Shown: one piece after another, positions 52,638 to 62,549 of the stretch
How positions within the stretch are numbered: the first letter of the stretch is position 1
Layout: the number at the start of each line of letters is the position of its first letter
Assembly (NCBI RefSeq): GCF_004342025.1
Contig: NZ_SLWN01000004.1
Coordinates: forward strand, 62,001 to 126,000
DNA from: Kribbella steppae
GTDB taxonomy: Bacteria; Actinomycetota; Actinomycetes; Propionibacteriales; Kribbellaceae
DNA length: 64,000 bases
Reading direction: 5' to 3'
The notes under the pieces: generated by a model
Database searches by the model: none
What the model saw: the letters and a program-made list of their open reading frames with translations, nothing else
Told to the model about the DNA's origin: nothing
Position numbers and translations under genes: made by a program

Positions 52638-55600
52638 ATGGTGAACCCGGTCCTGAACCGCCGCACCCTGCTGATCGCCACCGGCGGATCGATCGCCGCC
52701 GCGCAACTCTCCTCCACGAGGTCAGCGGCAACCGTGACCCCAGCCGGAGCCTTCGCCCATCCCGGTCTCCTCCACTCCGCAGAGGACCTCGACCGCATGC
52801 GCACCGCCGTCGCCGCGCAGCAGGCCCCCCTGTACGACGGCTTCCTCGCCCTCGCCGCACACGCCAGGTCGTCGTCCGACTATGTGGTCCGCAACGCCGG
52901 GCACATCACCTCGTGGGGTCGCGGACCGGCCAACTTCATGGCCGAGGCGGTCAGCGACTCGTGCGCCGCGTACCAGAACGCGCTGATGTGGTGCTCCACC
53001 GGCGACGTCCGGCACGCCGACAAGGCCCGCGACATCCTGAACGCCTGGTCCGCGAGCCTCGAAGCGATCACCGGCGCGGACGGGCAACTGGGGTCGGGCC
53101 TGCAGGGCTTCAAGTTCGTCAACGCGGCCGAACTCCTCTGCCACAGCGGGTACGACGGCTGGGCACCGGCCGACGTCGAGCGCTGCCGAGACTCCTTCCG
53201 CACGGTCTGGTACCGCTCCTTCGCCGGTACGGCGCTGTTTGCCAACGGCAACTGGGATGTCGCCGCGCTGCAGGCGATCGTCGGCATCGCGGTGTTCTGC
53301 GACGACCGGGTGATGTTCGAGGACGCCGTTCGGTACACCGTCGCCGGCGCGGGCAACGGCCGGATCGAACACATCGTGGTCGAGGCGAGCGGCCAGGGGC
53401 AGGAGAGCGGACGGAGCCAGGCCTACGCCCAGCTGGCTTTGGGGCTGCTCGCGAACACCGCCATGGTTGCCTGGAACCAGGGCGTCGATCTGTTCGGTCA
53501 CAGCGACGACCGCATCCTGAAGGGCTTCGAGTACACCGCTCGCTACAACCTCGGCGACGACACCGTCCCGTTCGTCACGGATCTCGATCGCACCGGCAAG
53601 TACCTCAAGACGGCCATCGCCACCGGCAACCGCGGGCAGTTCCAGCCGATCTACGAGCTTGCCTATGGGCACTATGTCGGTCGCCGCGGCCTCCAGGCGC
53701 CGTACCTCGAGCAAGTGATCTTCCGCAACGGCACCCGGTTCGTCGAAGGCGCCAACGACGACCACCCGGGCTTCGGCACCCTGACTCACGCCGGTTCGAC
53801 GCCGTCCGCGCCGACCTCGGTCCCCGGAATCCCGTCGGGTCTGACCGCCCACAGCGATGCGACCGGCGTCGTCCTGACCTGGGCCCGGTCGGTCAACGCG
53901 ACGAGCTACACGGTGAGACGCGACTCCACCACGATCGCGACCGGCCTCACCTCAACGACGTACACGGACAGTACGGCGAGGCAGCCGGACCGCACCTATC
54001 ACTACACAGTCGAGGCAACCAACGCCGTCGGGACCAGCGCCGAGTCACTGCCGGTCACGACTCAGAGATTGCCCTGGGCAAGCAAGGACATCGGGGCGAT
54101 CCGTGCTGGACGAACGGACTTCGACGGTCAGACCTTGACCATCGAAGCCGCCGGCACCGACATCAGCGACAGCTTCCGCTTCGTCTACCTCCCGATGTTC
54201 GGCGACGGCACGGTCACCGCTCGCGTCGTCCACCCGGTGAGTTCGCAGTACGCGACCCTCGGCGTGATGATGCGTCAGTCGCTGAATCCCAGCTCCGCCC
54301 ACGCATCCATGCTCCTCAAGGGCCTCCCCCTCCACACCTGGAGCGGCGTCTGGACAGTCAGACCGACCACCGCTGCTCCGACCGCAGGCACCGGCAGCTC
54401 GCTCGTCCCGCCGACACAGCAGCAGGCCATCACCGTCAACGCAGGCTTCCCGATCTCCAACCTCGGCACGCTTCCCACGTCCGCGACCCCACTCCCGGCG
54501 CCGTACGTCGAAGCAGCCAGCGACGGCTACCGACTGCGCCGTCCGTACTGGGTCCGCATCGTCCGCAAGGGCACCACGTTCACCGGCTCGATCTCCCCCG
54601 ATGGCACGACCTGGACCGAGGTCGGCTCATCCAAGCTCCAGCTCGGCCCGCAGTTGTACGTCGGCATCGCCGTCTGCGGCAGCCTCGGTGACAGCGAGAC
54701 GACCACGGCAGCCTTCGACAACATCACCGCCCCGGGCTGGTCGGTAGGACGCCCGGATGCGCCCGTCGGCCACCTCACGGCCAGGAGTGCGACGAGCGCG
54801 ATCGAGCTCGCGTGGACCGATCTGGACGTGTCCGCCACCTACACAGTCCGACGCAGCTCGGGTGGCGCATTCCAGGTGATCGCGACAGACGTTTCCGGCT
54901 TCGGTGTGGAGACCCGCTATCGCGACGCGACCGGCGTGCCGGGTACGACGTACCGCTACGTGGTCGCAAAGACCGACGGCTCGGGCTCCAACGTGGCCAC
55001 CGCCAAGATGCCAACGCCGCCCGCTCCCGCGATCACCAGTGCCACCACTGCCTACGCCAACATCGGCACCACCTTCCGATACCGAATTGCCGCCACCAAC
55101 GACCCGACGACCTACCAAGCTACCGGTCTCCGCCGCGGTCTCTCCGTCGACGCACGCACCGGCATCATCTCCGGAAAGCCTTCTGAACAAGGGCCTTTCA
55201 CCATCGACGTCCAAGCCCGCAACGCGACCGCGAAAGCGACAGCACCCGTCACGCTGACGGTCACCGCACCGCCACCCGAGCCGTGGACCTACCGCGACAT
55301 CGGCGACTACGTGCTGGACGAGCGCCAACTCGCCACCTACAGCGCAGTCGCGATCCGCACCCCCGGCATCACCAGCTACGAGGCCGGCCGCTTCACCGTC
55401 CGCGGCGCCGGCGTCGACCTCAACGTCATCAACCAGGGCATGACTGCCCAGTACGTGTCCCAGCTCGTGACCGGCGACCGCGCCATCACCGCCCGCGTCC
55501 TGAGCAGCGACACCGGCGGCCGGATCGGCCTGATCATGACCAAGTCGCTGTCGCCGTTCGACCAGTCGGCCGGCCTGATCCTGACCGGCGACAAACAGCA

Positions 55601-55859
55601 GTTCGTACGACGCCTGCGCGTGGCAACCAGTCTCGTCACGACCGAAACCGTCGGCACCGCGGGATGGCTACGCCTCCGACGGATCGGCGCCGCCTTCAGT
55701 GCCGAGATCTCCGCCGACGGCCAGACCTGGACCCCGCTCGGTGAGCCCGTCGCCATCCCCGGCTTCGGCGATGCGCCGTACCACGCCGGCCTCGCGGTCG
55801 TGTCCCGCAACCCGTTCGTCCTGAACACGACTGTCTTCGACAACGTGTCCGTCAGCTAA
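52638..55859 (+). CDS. Exported alginate/glucuronan-lyase-like enzyme with FN3 and Ig-like modules
   Basis: 1073 residues. Tat-type signal (NRRTLLIATGGSIAAAQ). Residues about 40-385 form an alginate-lyase-like alpha/alpha toroid (GNWDVAALQAIVGIAVFCDD, QGQESGRSQAYAQLALG), as in PL5/PL38-type uronan lyases. Then FN3 (about 395-475), a concanavalin-like domain (about 480-695, DISDSFRFVYLPMFGDG), FN3 (about 700-790), He_PIG Ig-like (about 793-875) and a second concanavalin-like domain (about 880-1073). A good ribosome site (AGGAGAGC). The lyase core is paralogous to 57669-58883. Likely cleaves an acidic polysaccharide; the extra modules bind it. Exact substrate unproven. Confidence 0.85.
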   Translation: MVNPVLNRRTLLIATGGSIAAAQLSSTRSAATVTPAGAFAHPGLLHSAEDLDRMRTAVAAQQAPLYDGFLALAAHARSSSDYVVRNAGHITSWGRGPANFMAEAVSDSCAAYQNALMWCSTGDVRHADKARDILNAWSASLEAITGADGQLGSGLQGFKFVNAAELLCHSGYDGWAPADVERCRDSFRTVWYRSFAGTALFANGNWDVAALQAIVGIAVFCDDRVMFEDAVRYTVAGAGNGRIEHIVVEASGQGQESGRSQAYAQLALGLLANTAMVAWNQGVDLFGHSDDRILKGFEYTARYNLGDDTVPFVTDLDRTGKYLKTAIATGNRGQFQPIYELAYGHYVGRRGLQAPYLEQVIFRNGTRFVEGANDDHPGFGTLTHAGSTPSAPTSVPGIPSGLTAHSDATGVVLTWARSVNATSYTVRRDSTTIATGLTSTTYTDSTARQPDRTYHYTVEATNAVGTSAESLPVTTQRLPWASKDIGAIRAGRTDFDGQTLTIEAAGTDISDSFRFVYLPMFGDGTVTARVVHPVSSQYATLGVMMRQSLNPSSAHASMLLKGLPLHTWSGVWTVRPTTAAPTAGTGSSLVPPTQQQAITVNAGFPISNLGTLPTSATPLPAPYVEAASDGYRLRRPYWVRIVRKGTTFTGSISPDGTTWTEVGSSKLQLGPQLYVGIAVCGSLGDSETTTAAFDNITAPGWSVGRPDAPVGHLTARSATSAIELAWTDLDVSATYTVRRSSGGAFQVIATDVSGFGVETRYRDATGVPGTTYRYVVAKTDGSGSNVATAKMPTPPAPAITSATTAYANIGTTFRYRIAATNDPTTYQATGLRRGLSVDARTGIISGKPSEQGPFTIDVQARNATAKATAPVTLTVTAPPPEPWTYRDIGDYVLDERQLATYSAVAIRTPGITSYEAGRFTVRGAGVDLNVINQGMTAQYVSQLVTGDRAITARVLSSDTGGRIGLIMTKSLSPFDQSAGLILTGDKQQFVRRLRVATSLVTTETVGTAGWLRLRRIGAAFSAEISADGQTWTPLGEPVAIPGFGDAPYHAGLAVVSRNPFVLNTTVFDNVSVS

Positions 55860-55872
55860 GGAGCCCCTGCCG

Positions 55873-57645
55873 ATGACCACAGACCTCACCCGACGCCGCT
55901 TGCTGCAGGCGGCCGGCGCCACCGTCGCCGCCGGCTACGTCACCACCCAGGCCACCACCCAGGCCACCGCAGCGACCGCCGCGACGGATGCCAAGGTGCC
56001 CCTGCTGAAGGCCTATCCGATCCCCGCCGGCATCGCGCAGGCGACCACCTTCGCGGTGAATGTTCGGACGGCGCCCGGTCCGTGGCAGCCGCTGTCGACG
56101 TACTCGGTCAATCTCAAGCTGATCAACGCCCAGACCGGTGCCGGGCAGGTGCAGAAGTCGTCGCTGGCGTACTTCGATGTCGCCGGTCCGGTCGAGGTGA
56201 TGGTCACCTACACCAAGGGCACGATCAACACCGCCCGGATCAGGCCGCTCGCGGCCGGGATCGAACCGACGATCGACGGCAACACGCTCAAGTTCACCCT
56301 GCCCGCACCACGCAAGGTCGTGGTCGAGGTGAACGGCGAGATCTTCGACTGCCTGCACCTGCTCGCCCGCCCGATCGAACTCGACAGCCCCGACCCCGAT
56401 GACCCGGACGTCATCTATTTCGGCCCCGGCGTACACACGACCGCAACCGGTCAACTGGAGGTGCCGAGCGGGAAGACGGTCTATCTGGCCGGCGGCGCCG
56501 TACTGAAGACCTCGGTGATCTTCAAGAACGTCACGAACGCGGGACTGACCGGACGCGGTGTCATCTACGGCACCAACGGCGGCGGCTGCACCATCGTGGA
56601 CTCGAAGAACATCCGCGTCGACGGCATCTCGATGCTCAACCTGACGACCGGTTACGCGATCACCGCCGGGCAGTCCGAGCAGGTCTCGATCACCGACTTC
56701 GGCTACTTCAGCGCCGGTCAGTGGGGTGACGGGATCGACATCTTCTCCAGCAGCGACGTGCTGATCGACAACTCGTTCCTGCGCTGTTCCGACGACTGCA
56801 TCGCCCTCTACACGCACCGCTGGGACTACTACGGCGACACCCGCAACATCACCGTGCAGAACTCCAGCCTGTGGGCCGACGTCGCGCACCCGATCAACGT
56901 CGGCACCCACGGCAACACCGAGAACCCCGAGGTGCTGGAGAACATCACCATCAGCAACGTCGACATCCTCGACCACCGCGAGCCGCAGAAGTGGTACCAG
57001 GGCTGCATCGCGCTCAACCCGGGCGACAGCAACCTGGTCCGGAACGTGCGGATCGAGAACGTCCGGGTGGAGGACTTCCGCTGGGGCCAGTTCCTCCACC
57101 TGCGCATCTCCTACAACGACAAGTACAACACCTCGCCCGGCCGCGGGATCGAGGGTGTCTACGTCAAGAACCTCACCTACACCGGCCAGCACGCCGAGAC
57201 CGCGATGATGCTCGGGTACGACGAGACGCGCGGGATCAACGACGTCACGTTCCAGAACCTGGTCGTCAACGGCACCGTGATGGCCTCGACGATGCGGAAA
57301 CCCGGGTGGTTCACGGTCGCCGACATGGTGCCGATGCACGTCAACGAGCACGTGAAGAACCTGCGCTGGCTGGACGCGGCCACCGCCCCGACCACCGCAC
57401 CGCCTGCCGTCAGCACCCCGGCCACCGCGGAGCTCGCCGTCGGCGCACCGGTCGTGCTCACGGTCAGCGCGACCGGTTTCCCGACCGGCTTCGGCGCCCA
57501 GGGACTGCCCGCCGGTCTCACCGTCGACCAGACCACCGGCGTCATCTCCGGCGCCCCGACCAGCCCCGGCGCGTACAACGCGACGGTCAGCGTGACGAAC
57601 GTCGCCGGCACCGCCACGAAGAGCCTCATCCTGACCGTTCTCTGA
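55873..57645 (+). CDS. Exported GH28-like right-handed beta-helix hydrolase
   Basis: 590 residues. Tat motif TRRRLLQAAGATVAAG, then a beta-sandwich (about 45-170) and a parallel beta-helix (about 180-495). Catalytic-type acids: WGDGIDIFSSSDVL and CSDDCIALYTHR; HPINVGTHGN stands where GH28 has GHG. The C-terminus (about 505-590) is an He_PIG Ig-like domain. It would hydrolyse a uronic-acid or related polymer outside the cell. AAGGAG precedes the start, 13 bases after the lyase stop, and the next lyase gene follows after 23 bases, so all three form one operon. GH family (28, 49 or related) not certain. Confidence 0.82.
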   Translation: MTTDLTRRRLLQAAGATVAAGYVTTQATTQATAATAATDAKVPLLKAYPIPAGIAQATTFAVNVRTAPGPWQPLSTYSVNLKLINAQTGAGQVQKSSLAYFDVAGPVEVMVTYTKGTINTARIRPLAAGIEPTIDGNTLKFTLPAPRKVVVEVNGEIFDCLHLLARPIELDSPDPDDPDVIYFGPGVHTTATGQLEVPSGKTVYLAGGAVLKTSVIFKNVTNAGLTGRGVIYGTNGGGCTIVDSKNIRVDGISMLNLTTGYAITAGQSEQVSITDFGYFSAGQWGDGIDIFSSSDVLIDNSFLRCSDDCIALYTHRWDYYGDTRNITVQNSSLWADVAHPINVGTHGNTENPEVLENITISNVDILDHREPQKWYQGCIALNPGDSNLVRNVRIENVRVEDFRWGQFLHLRISYNDKYNTSPGRGIEGVYVKNLTYTGQHAETAMMLGYDETRGINDVTFQNLVVNGTVMASTMRKPGWFTVADMVPMHVNEHVKNLRWLDAATAPTTAPPAVSTPATAELAVGAPVVLTVSATGFPTGFGAQGLPAGLTVDQTTGVISGAPTSPGAYNATVSVTNVAGTATKSLILTVL

Positions 57646-57668
57646 ACACCGCCCCTAAGGAGAAGGAC

Positions 57669-58883
57669 ATGAGAGACAGTGCAAGGGAGATCAATCGACG
57701 GACGCTATTCAAAGCCGCTGGAGGTGTTACCGCGGCCGCCGTCGGCGTCACTGCCCTCGGGCCGGCCGCAGATGCCGCGCCGGCCACGTTCACCCACCCG
57801 GGTGCACTGCACAACTGGGGCGACCTGAACCGGGCGAAGATCCGGGTTGCCGCAGGCGACGACCCGTGGCTGTCCGGCTACAACAAACTGGTCGCCAACT
57901 CCCACGCCCAGTCCGGCTGGACACCGAACCCGCAGGCGACGATCATCCGCGGCGGCACCGGCCAGAACTACGGCATCCTCTACAACGACATCCATGCCGC
58001 CTACCAGAACGCCCTGCGCTGGTGGATCACCGGCTCGACCGCGCACGGCGACACCGCACGGAACATCCTGAACGCCTGGTCCGCCACGCTCACCAGCATC
58101 GGCGGTAACGCAGACCGGTTCCTGGCGGCCGGCCTCTACGGCTACCAGTTCGCGAACGTGGCCGAGTTGATGCGCGGCTATTCCGGCTTCGACCTGGCCC
58201 GGTTCAAGACGATGATGCTGAACGTCTTCTACCCGATGAACAACTCGTTCCTGATCAACCACAACGACGCCTGTATCACCAACTACTGGGCCAACTGGGA
58301 TCTGTGCACCATGAACTCGATCCTGGCCATCGCGATCCTCTGCGACGACGGACCGAAGTACGACCAGGCGGTCAACTACTTCAAGAACGGCGCCGGCAAC
58401 GGCTCGATCAAGCACGCCGTACCTTTCGTGTACGACGACCAAGGCCTGGCCCAATGGCAGGAGTCGGGCCGCGACCAGGGGCACACCGTGATGGGCATCG
58501 GGCAGATGGGCGCGTTCTGCGAGATGGCCTGGAACCAGGGCGAGGACCTGTACGGCTACGACAACAACCGCTTCATGAAGGCCGCGCAGTACGTTGCGAA
58601 GTACAACCTCGGCCAGGACGTGCCGTTCACCAAGTACACCTGGGGCACCGGCCAGAGCTGTGCCTACCAGGAGCACACGGTGATCTCGAGCGCCAGCCGC
58701 GGCCAACTGCGGCCGGTCTGGGACATCCTGCACTTCCACTACACCCGGCGTAAGGGCCTGTCCGTGCCGTACATCTCCCAGATGGCCGCGCAGGTCCGGC
58801 CGGAGGGAGGCGGCGGCGACTACGGCTCGACCAGCGGCGGCTTCGACCAGACCGGCTTCGGCACTGTCACGTACGCGAAGTAG
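57669..58883 (+). CDS. Exported alginate/glucuronan-lyase-like enzyme (single-domain)
   Basis: 404 residues: Tat motif INRRTLFKAAGG, then only the alpha/alpha-toroid lyase domain. Landmarks shared with the large paralogue: AAYQNALRWWITGSTAHGD, ILNAWSATL, NYWANWDLCTMNSILAIAI and WQESGRDQGHTVMGIGQMG, containing the Asn/His/Tyr/Arg residues typical of these lyases. AAGGAG upstream of the ATG. The 3' end overlaps the TetR gene by 17 bases. Together with the larger lyase it may split work on polymer and oligomer. Confidence 0.87.
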   Translation: MRDSAREINRRTLFKAAGGVTAAAVGVTALGPAADAAPATFTHPGALHNWGDLNRAKIRVAAGDDPWLSGYNKLVANSHAQSGWTPNPQATIIRGGTGQNYGILYNDIHAAYQNALRWWITGSTAHGDTARNILNAWSATLTSIGGNADRFLAAGLYGYQFANVAELMRGYSGFDLARFKTMMLNVFYPMNNSFLINHNDACITNYWANWDLCTMNSILAIAILCDDGPKYDQAVNYFKNGAGNGSIKHAVPFVYDDQGLAQWQESGRDQGHTVMGIGQMGAFCEMAWNQGEDLYGYDNNRFMKAAQYVAKYNLGQDVPFTKYTWGTGQSCAYQEHTVISSASRGQLRPVWDILHFHYTRRKGLSVPYISQMAAQVRPEGGGGDYGSTSGGFDQTGFGTVTYAK

Positions 58884-59448
58884 CTCCCAGCAACCCCAAC
58901 AGGTGATCCAGCACCTCAGCCGGCTCGGTGTCGAGGCGGAACTGCGACTGGACCTGCAGCCCGTCGGACACGGCGATCAGCAGGGTGGCGATCTTCTCCG
59001 GGTCCGCCGCCGTGCTGATCGTTCCGTCCGCCTGCCGGGCCCGAACACTGTCGGCCATCGCCTCGCGCAGACGCTGATAACGCTCCACGAAGTACGCGTG
59101 GGCACCGTGCTGCGGATCCCCGGCCTCGGCCGAGAACGTCGAGTACAACTGGACCAGACCGGGAACGTCGGTGTTGTGTCGCACGACGGCACTGAGCTTG
59201 TCGACCACATCGAGCTCATCGCCGAGGCGCGAGATGTCGGCCTCGTCCCGCGCGCGCAGAACCGCCTCGAAGAGCTTCTCCTTCGACCCGAAGTAGTGCA
59301 GCAGGCCCGCCTCACTCAGCCCGACCGCGGCGGCCAGCTCACGCGTCGACGTCTTCCGATAGCCCTGCCTCGCGATCACTTCGAGCGCTTTGGTCAGGAT
59401 CTCCTCGCGCTTGGCGACACCTTTCGCGTACGGGCCTCTGGTTGCCAT
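58867..59448 (-). CDS. TetR-family regulator
   Basis: 193 residues; HTH KREEILTKALEVIARQGYRK and STRELAAAVGLSEAGLLHYF. The ligand domain is like those of TetR repressors beside glycosidases. Divergent from the GH3 gene and separated by 47 bases with an inverted repeat, so it very likely controls GH3 and itself. Convergent with the lyase operon. Confidence 0.92.
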   Translation of the reverse strand: MATRGPYAKGVAKREEILTKALEVIARQGYRKTSTRELAAAVGLSEAGLLHYFGSKEKLFEAVLRARDEADISRLGDELDVVDKLSAVVRHNTDVPGLVQLYSTFSAEAGDPQHGAHAYFVERYQRLREAMADSVRARQADGTISTAADPEKIATLLIAVSDGLQVQSQFRLDTEPAEVLDHLLGLLGATSRT

Positions 59449-59453
59449 ATCTC

Positions 59454-59476
59454 AAAACCTAGCATCACTTGGTTTT
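59454..59476. promoter_or_regulatory. TetR operator candidate
   Basis: AAAACC-N11-GGTTTT, a perfect 6-bp inverted repeat (extending with one mismatch to 8 bp) lies 6 bases upstream of the TetR start and 20 before the GH3 start. A TACAGT -10-like box follows at 59483-59488. Confidence 0.6.
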
Positions 59477-59495
59477 CGCGCGTACAGTGACACGC

Positions 59496-61910
59496 ATGAG
59501 CCCGACACCTGATCTCGACACCCTCCTCGGCCGCCTCACGCTCGAGGAGAAGGTCCGGATCCTCACCGGCCAGGACTTCTGGTCCACCCATCCGCTCCCC
59601 GGTGTCGGGCTGCGGTCGATGATCCTGTCCGACGGTCCGAGCGGCGTCCGCGGTCCGGTCTGGGACGAGCGCGACCCGTCACTCAACCTCCCGTCGGCGA
59701 CCGCGCTCTCGTCGTCCTGGGACCTCGACATCGCGCATCGGTACGGCGTGGTGTCGGCACTCGAGGCCCGTCGCAAGGGCGTGGACGTCGTGCTCGGCCC
59801 GACCATCAACCTGCATCGGTCGCCACTCAGCGGACGGCACTTCGAGGCGTTCAGCGAGGATCCGGTGCTGACCGCCGAGCTCGCCGCGGCCTACGTGGCC
59901 GGCGTACAGGAGCTCGGTGTCGGCGCCACGCCGAAGCACTACGTCGCCAACGATTTCGAGACCGAGCGCTTCACCGCCGACGTTGTGGTGAGCGAGCGCG
60001 CGCTGCGCGAGGTGTACCTGCTGGCCTTCGAGAAGGCGGTCACCGACTCCAAAGCTTGGTTGGTGATGAGCGCTTACAACTCCATCAACGGCACCACCGC
60101 GTCGGAGAACGAGTTGCTCGAGACTCCGCTGAACAGTGAGTGGGGTTTCGACGGCGTCGTCGTCAGCGACTGGACCGCCGTACGCAGCCTGGAAAGCGCC
60201 AAGCACTCGCAGGACCTGGCGATGCCCGGGCCGATCGGGGCGTGGGGGGACGCCCTGGTCGAGGCTGTGCGGTCCGGGGACATCAAGGAGGACGCGATCG
60301 ACCGGAAGGTGCTGCGGCTGCTCACTCTGGCCGCTCGGGTCGGTGCGCTCGAAGGATTCGAGAAGCCGGCCGAGGTTCCGGAAGTCGACGGCGTCGAGTT
60401 CGCCCGTTCCGCCGCGGCCGAGGGCTCGGTCCTGCTTCGCAACGAGGGCGAGCTGCCGTGGCAGGCCTCGACGCTACAGCGGGTCGCGGTGATCGGGCAC
60501 AACGCACGGGATGCCCGCACCCAGGGTGGCGGCAGTGCGACGGTCGTCCCGACGTCCGTGGTCTCGCCGCTCGACGGACTCCGCGCCGCCCTCCCCGAGG
60601 CCGAGGTCACCTACTCGATCGGCACGATCGTCCAGGAAGGTGTCGCCGAGCTTCCGCTGTCCACGATGACCAACCCTGCGACCGGTCAGCCGGGCGCCCG
60701 GGTACGCTTCCTCGCCGCGGACGGCGCCGAACTGTTCACCGAGGACCGGTTCTCCAGTGCGCTGGTGTATCTCGGCGGCAAGGCACCGATCGGCGACACC
60801 TCGGTCTTCGAGTTCCGTACGACGTACACCCCGGCCGAGTCCGGCTCGATCCGGCTCGGCTTCGCCTCGGTCGGCCGCGGCCGCATCTATGCCGACGGCA
60901 AGCTTCTGCGCGAGGACACCGCCGTACCGGTCGGCACGGATCTCGGCGCCGCCCTCCTGTCACCGCCGTCCGTCTCGACCCCGCTCGACGTGATCGCAGG
61001 CCAGCCCGTCGACGTCCGGGTTGAGCTCGAGCCGCCCGTGTACGAGGGCGGCCTCAGCGGCGCGCTGAGCATCACAGTCGGCGTCGAACCGGACCTGTCG
61101 GATCCGCAGGTCTTGATCGATGAGGCGGTCGAGGCAGCCCGTGCGGCGGAGGTCGCGGTCGTTGTCGTCGGCACCAACTCCAAGGTCGAGTCCGAGGGCT
61201 ACGACCGCAGCACCCTCGCGCTCCCCGGTCGTCAGGACGACCTGGTCCGTGCCGTCGCAGCCGCGAACCCACGGACAGTCGTGGTCGTCAACGCAGGCTC
61301 GCCCGTCCTGCTGCCCTGGCGTGGCGAGGTCGCCGCACTCCTGGTCACCTACTTCGGGGGCCAGGAGTACGGCACCGCTCTGGCCGACGTTCTGCTCGGC
61401 GTGATCGAGCCGGGTGGTCGCCTTCCGACCACGTGGCCCCGCGAGGAGGCCGACGTACCGGTCATCGACGTCACGCCACGCGACGGCGTGGTCCGGTACG
61501 ACGAAGGCATCCACATCGGCTACCGCGCCTGGCTCCGCGCCGGCACCGAGCCCGCCTTCCAGTTCGGCCACGGCCTCGGCTACACCACCTGGTCCCTCTC
61601 CGACCTCCAAGCGTCCTCGACCACTGCCTCGGTGACCGTCCAGAACACTGGCGAGCGGTCCGGGAAGCACATCGTCCAGGTGTATGCCGAACGCCCCGAA
61701 TCCACCGTGGACCGCCCGGTCCGCTGGCTGGCCGGCTTCACCGTCGTACGCCTCGACCCGGGCGAGTCCCGCGACGTCACCATCGGCTTGCACAATCACA
61801 CCTTCGACCACTGGGACAACGGCTGGACCACCGAACCAGGCCAGTTCATCCTGCGCGCCGGCTCGTCGGTCTCGGACCTCCCGTTGGCAACCCCCGTTCA
61901 GTTGCCTTAG
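59496..61910 (+). CDS. Glycoside hydrolase family 3 beta-glycosidase
   Basis: 804 residues without signal peptide, so cytoplasmic. GH3 N-terminal barrel with the nucleophile Asp in GVVVSDWTAVRS and KHYVANDFETERF; GH3 C-terminal domain (TNSKVESEGYDRSTLALPG); a PA14-like insert (about 390-540) and a C-terminal fibronectin III-like domain (about 715-804). It would release monosaccharides from imported oligosaccharides made by the exported enzymes. ATG 59496 used. Controlled by the divergent TetR. Confidence 0.93.
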   Translation: MSPTPDLDTLLGRLTLEEKVRILTGQDFWSTHPLPGVGLRSMILSDGPSGVRGPVWDERDPSLNLPSATALSSSWDLDIAHRYGVVSALEARRKGVDVVLGPTINLHRSPLSGRHFEAFSEDPVLTAELAAAYVAGVQELGVGATPKHYVANDFETERFTADVVVSERALREVYLLAFEKAVTDSKAWLVMSAYNSINGTTASENELLETPLNSEWGFDGVVVSDWTAVRSLESAKHSQDLAMPGPIGAWGDALVEAVRSGDIKEDAIDRKVLRLLTLAARVGALEGFEKPAEVPEVDGVEFARSAAAEGSVLLRNEGELPWQASTLQRVAVIGHNARDARTQGGGSATVVPTSVVSPLDGLRAALPEAEVTYSIGTIVQEGVAELPLSTMTNPATGQPGARVRFLAADGAELFTEDRFSSALVYLGGKAPIGDTSVFEFRTTYTPAESGSIRLGFASVGRGRIYADGKLLREDTAVPVGTDLGAALLSPPSVSTPLDVIAGQPVDVRVELEPPVYEGGLSGALSITVGVEPDLSDPQVLIDEAVEAARAAEVAVVVVGTNSKVESEGYDRSTLALPGRQDDLVRAVAAANPRTVVVVNAGSPVLLPWRGEVAALLVTYFGGQEYGTALADVLLGVIEPGGRLPTTWPREEADVPVIDVTPRDGVVRYDEGIHIGYRAWLRAGTEPAFQFGHGLGYTTWSLSDLQASSTTASVTVQNTGERSGKHIVQVYAERPESTVDRPVRWLAGFTVVRLDPGESRDVTIGLHNHTFDHWDNGWTTEPGQFILRAGSSVSDLPLATPVQLP

Positions 61911-61952
61911 GCAACCTCTGTCCGGACCCCACTGCCCGATAGCCTGGGCATC

Positions 61953-62549
61953 GTGAGCCTCTTCTGCGCCGTCTGTGGCATCTCGGTGAACATGGGCTGG
62001 CGACAGCGACGCCTCGCCCGGAGGACGCGCCGACGTGTGCTGTGCGAGACCTGTGAGCATCGCGAAACCGAGGCACGGAACGCGGGTCTGCGGCGCGAGC
62101 ACGAAGTCCGCAAGGAGGCCGGACAGCGCGCGGTCAGCAACTGGCTGGACTCCGCGCCGCTCTACAATCCCGGCTACCTGACCCAGGCGACCGAGCGCTA
62201 CCAGCAGGAGCTGCAGCGCCTCGGGCGTTCGTACGGCGGCCAGACGCCGTCGACTGTCACCGTGCCGATGAGCGAGGCGATCGAGCACTTCACCTACCTG
62301 ATCGACAGTCGCGGCAGCGGCTTCTGCCCGACGGCCCTGTCTCCGGGTTCAATCGACAAGTCGGACCTGTGGGAGATCGCCACGCACGGGGTGCCGCCCT
62401 CCCACCACGAGATCCTGCGCCTGACCCGGTACAGGGGGTCGTTAGGCGGCGTGGGCCACCGCGACAAGTACGCCGGCAGCGTCTTCCGAAGCACCGACGG
62501 GATCTGCGTGCTCTGGCGTTGGTACGCCAACGAATCCTTCTACGACTGA
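61953..62549 (+). CDS. Zinc-ribbon-like protein, function unknown
   Basis: 198 residues. Two Cys pairs, CAVCG and CETCEH, about 25 residues apart form a probable zinc ribbon; the rest is soluble without a motif I know (SEAIEHFTYLIDSRGSGF). GTG 61953 follows TAGCCT by 7 bases, indicating a leaderless transcript. The 3' end overlaps the hydratase by 10 bases. Confidence 0.75.
   Translation: MSLFCAVCGISVNMGWRQRRLARRTRRRVLCETCEHRETEARNAGLRREHEVRKEAGQRAVSNWLDSAPLYNPGYLTQATERYQQELQRLGRSYGGQTPSTVTVPMSEAIEHFTYLIDSRGSGFCPTALSPGSIDKSDLWEIATHGVPPSHHEILRLTRYRGSLGGVGHRDKYAGSVFRSTDGICVLWRWYANESFYD

Noticed and set aside
55945..55980. Tandem repeat of CACCACCCAGGC units
   Set aside because: Encodes a Thr-Gln-Ala repeat in the Tat signal linker of the GH28-like enzyme.
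61901..61915. GTTGCCT-T-AGGCAAC palindrome at the GH3 stop, considered as terminator
   Set aside because: A one-base loop cannot form a stable hairpin of this stem and no T-run follows; kept only as a possible protein site.
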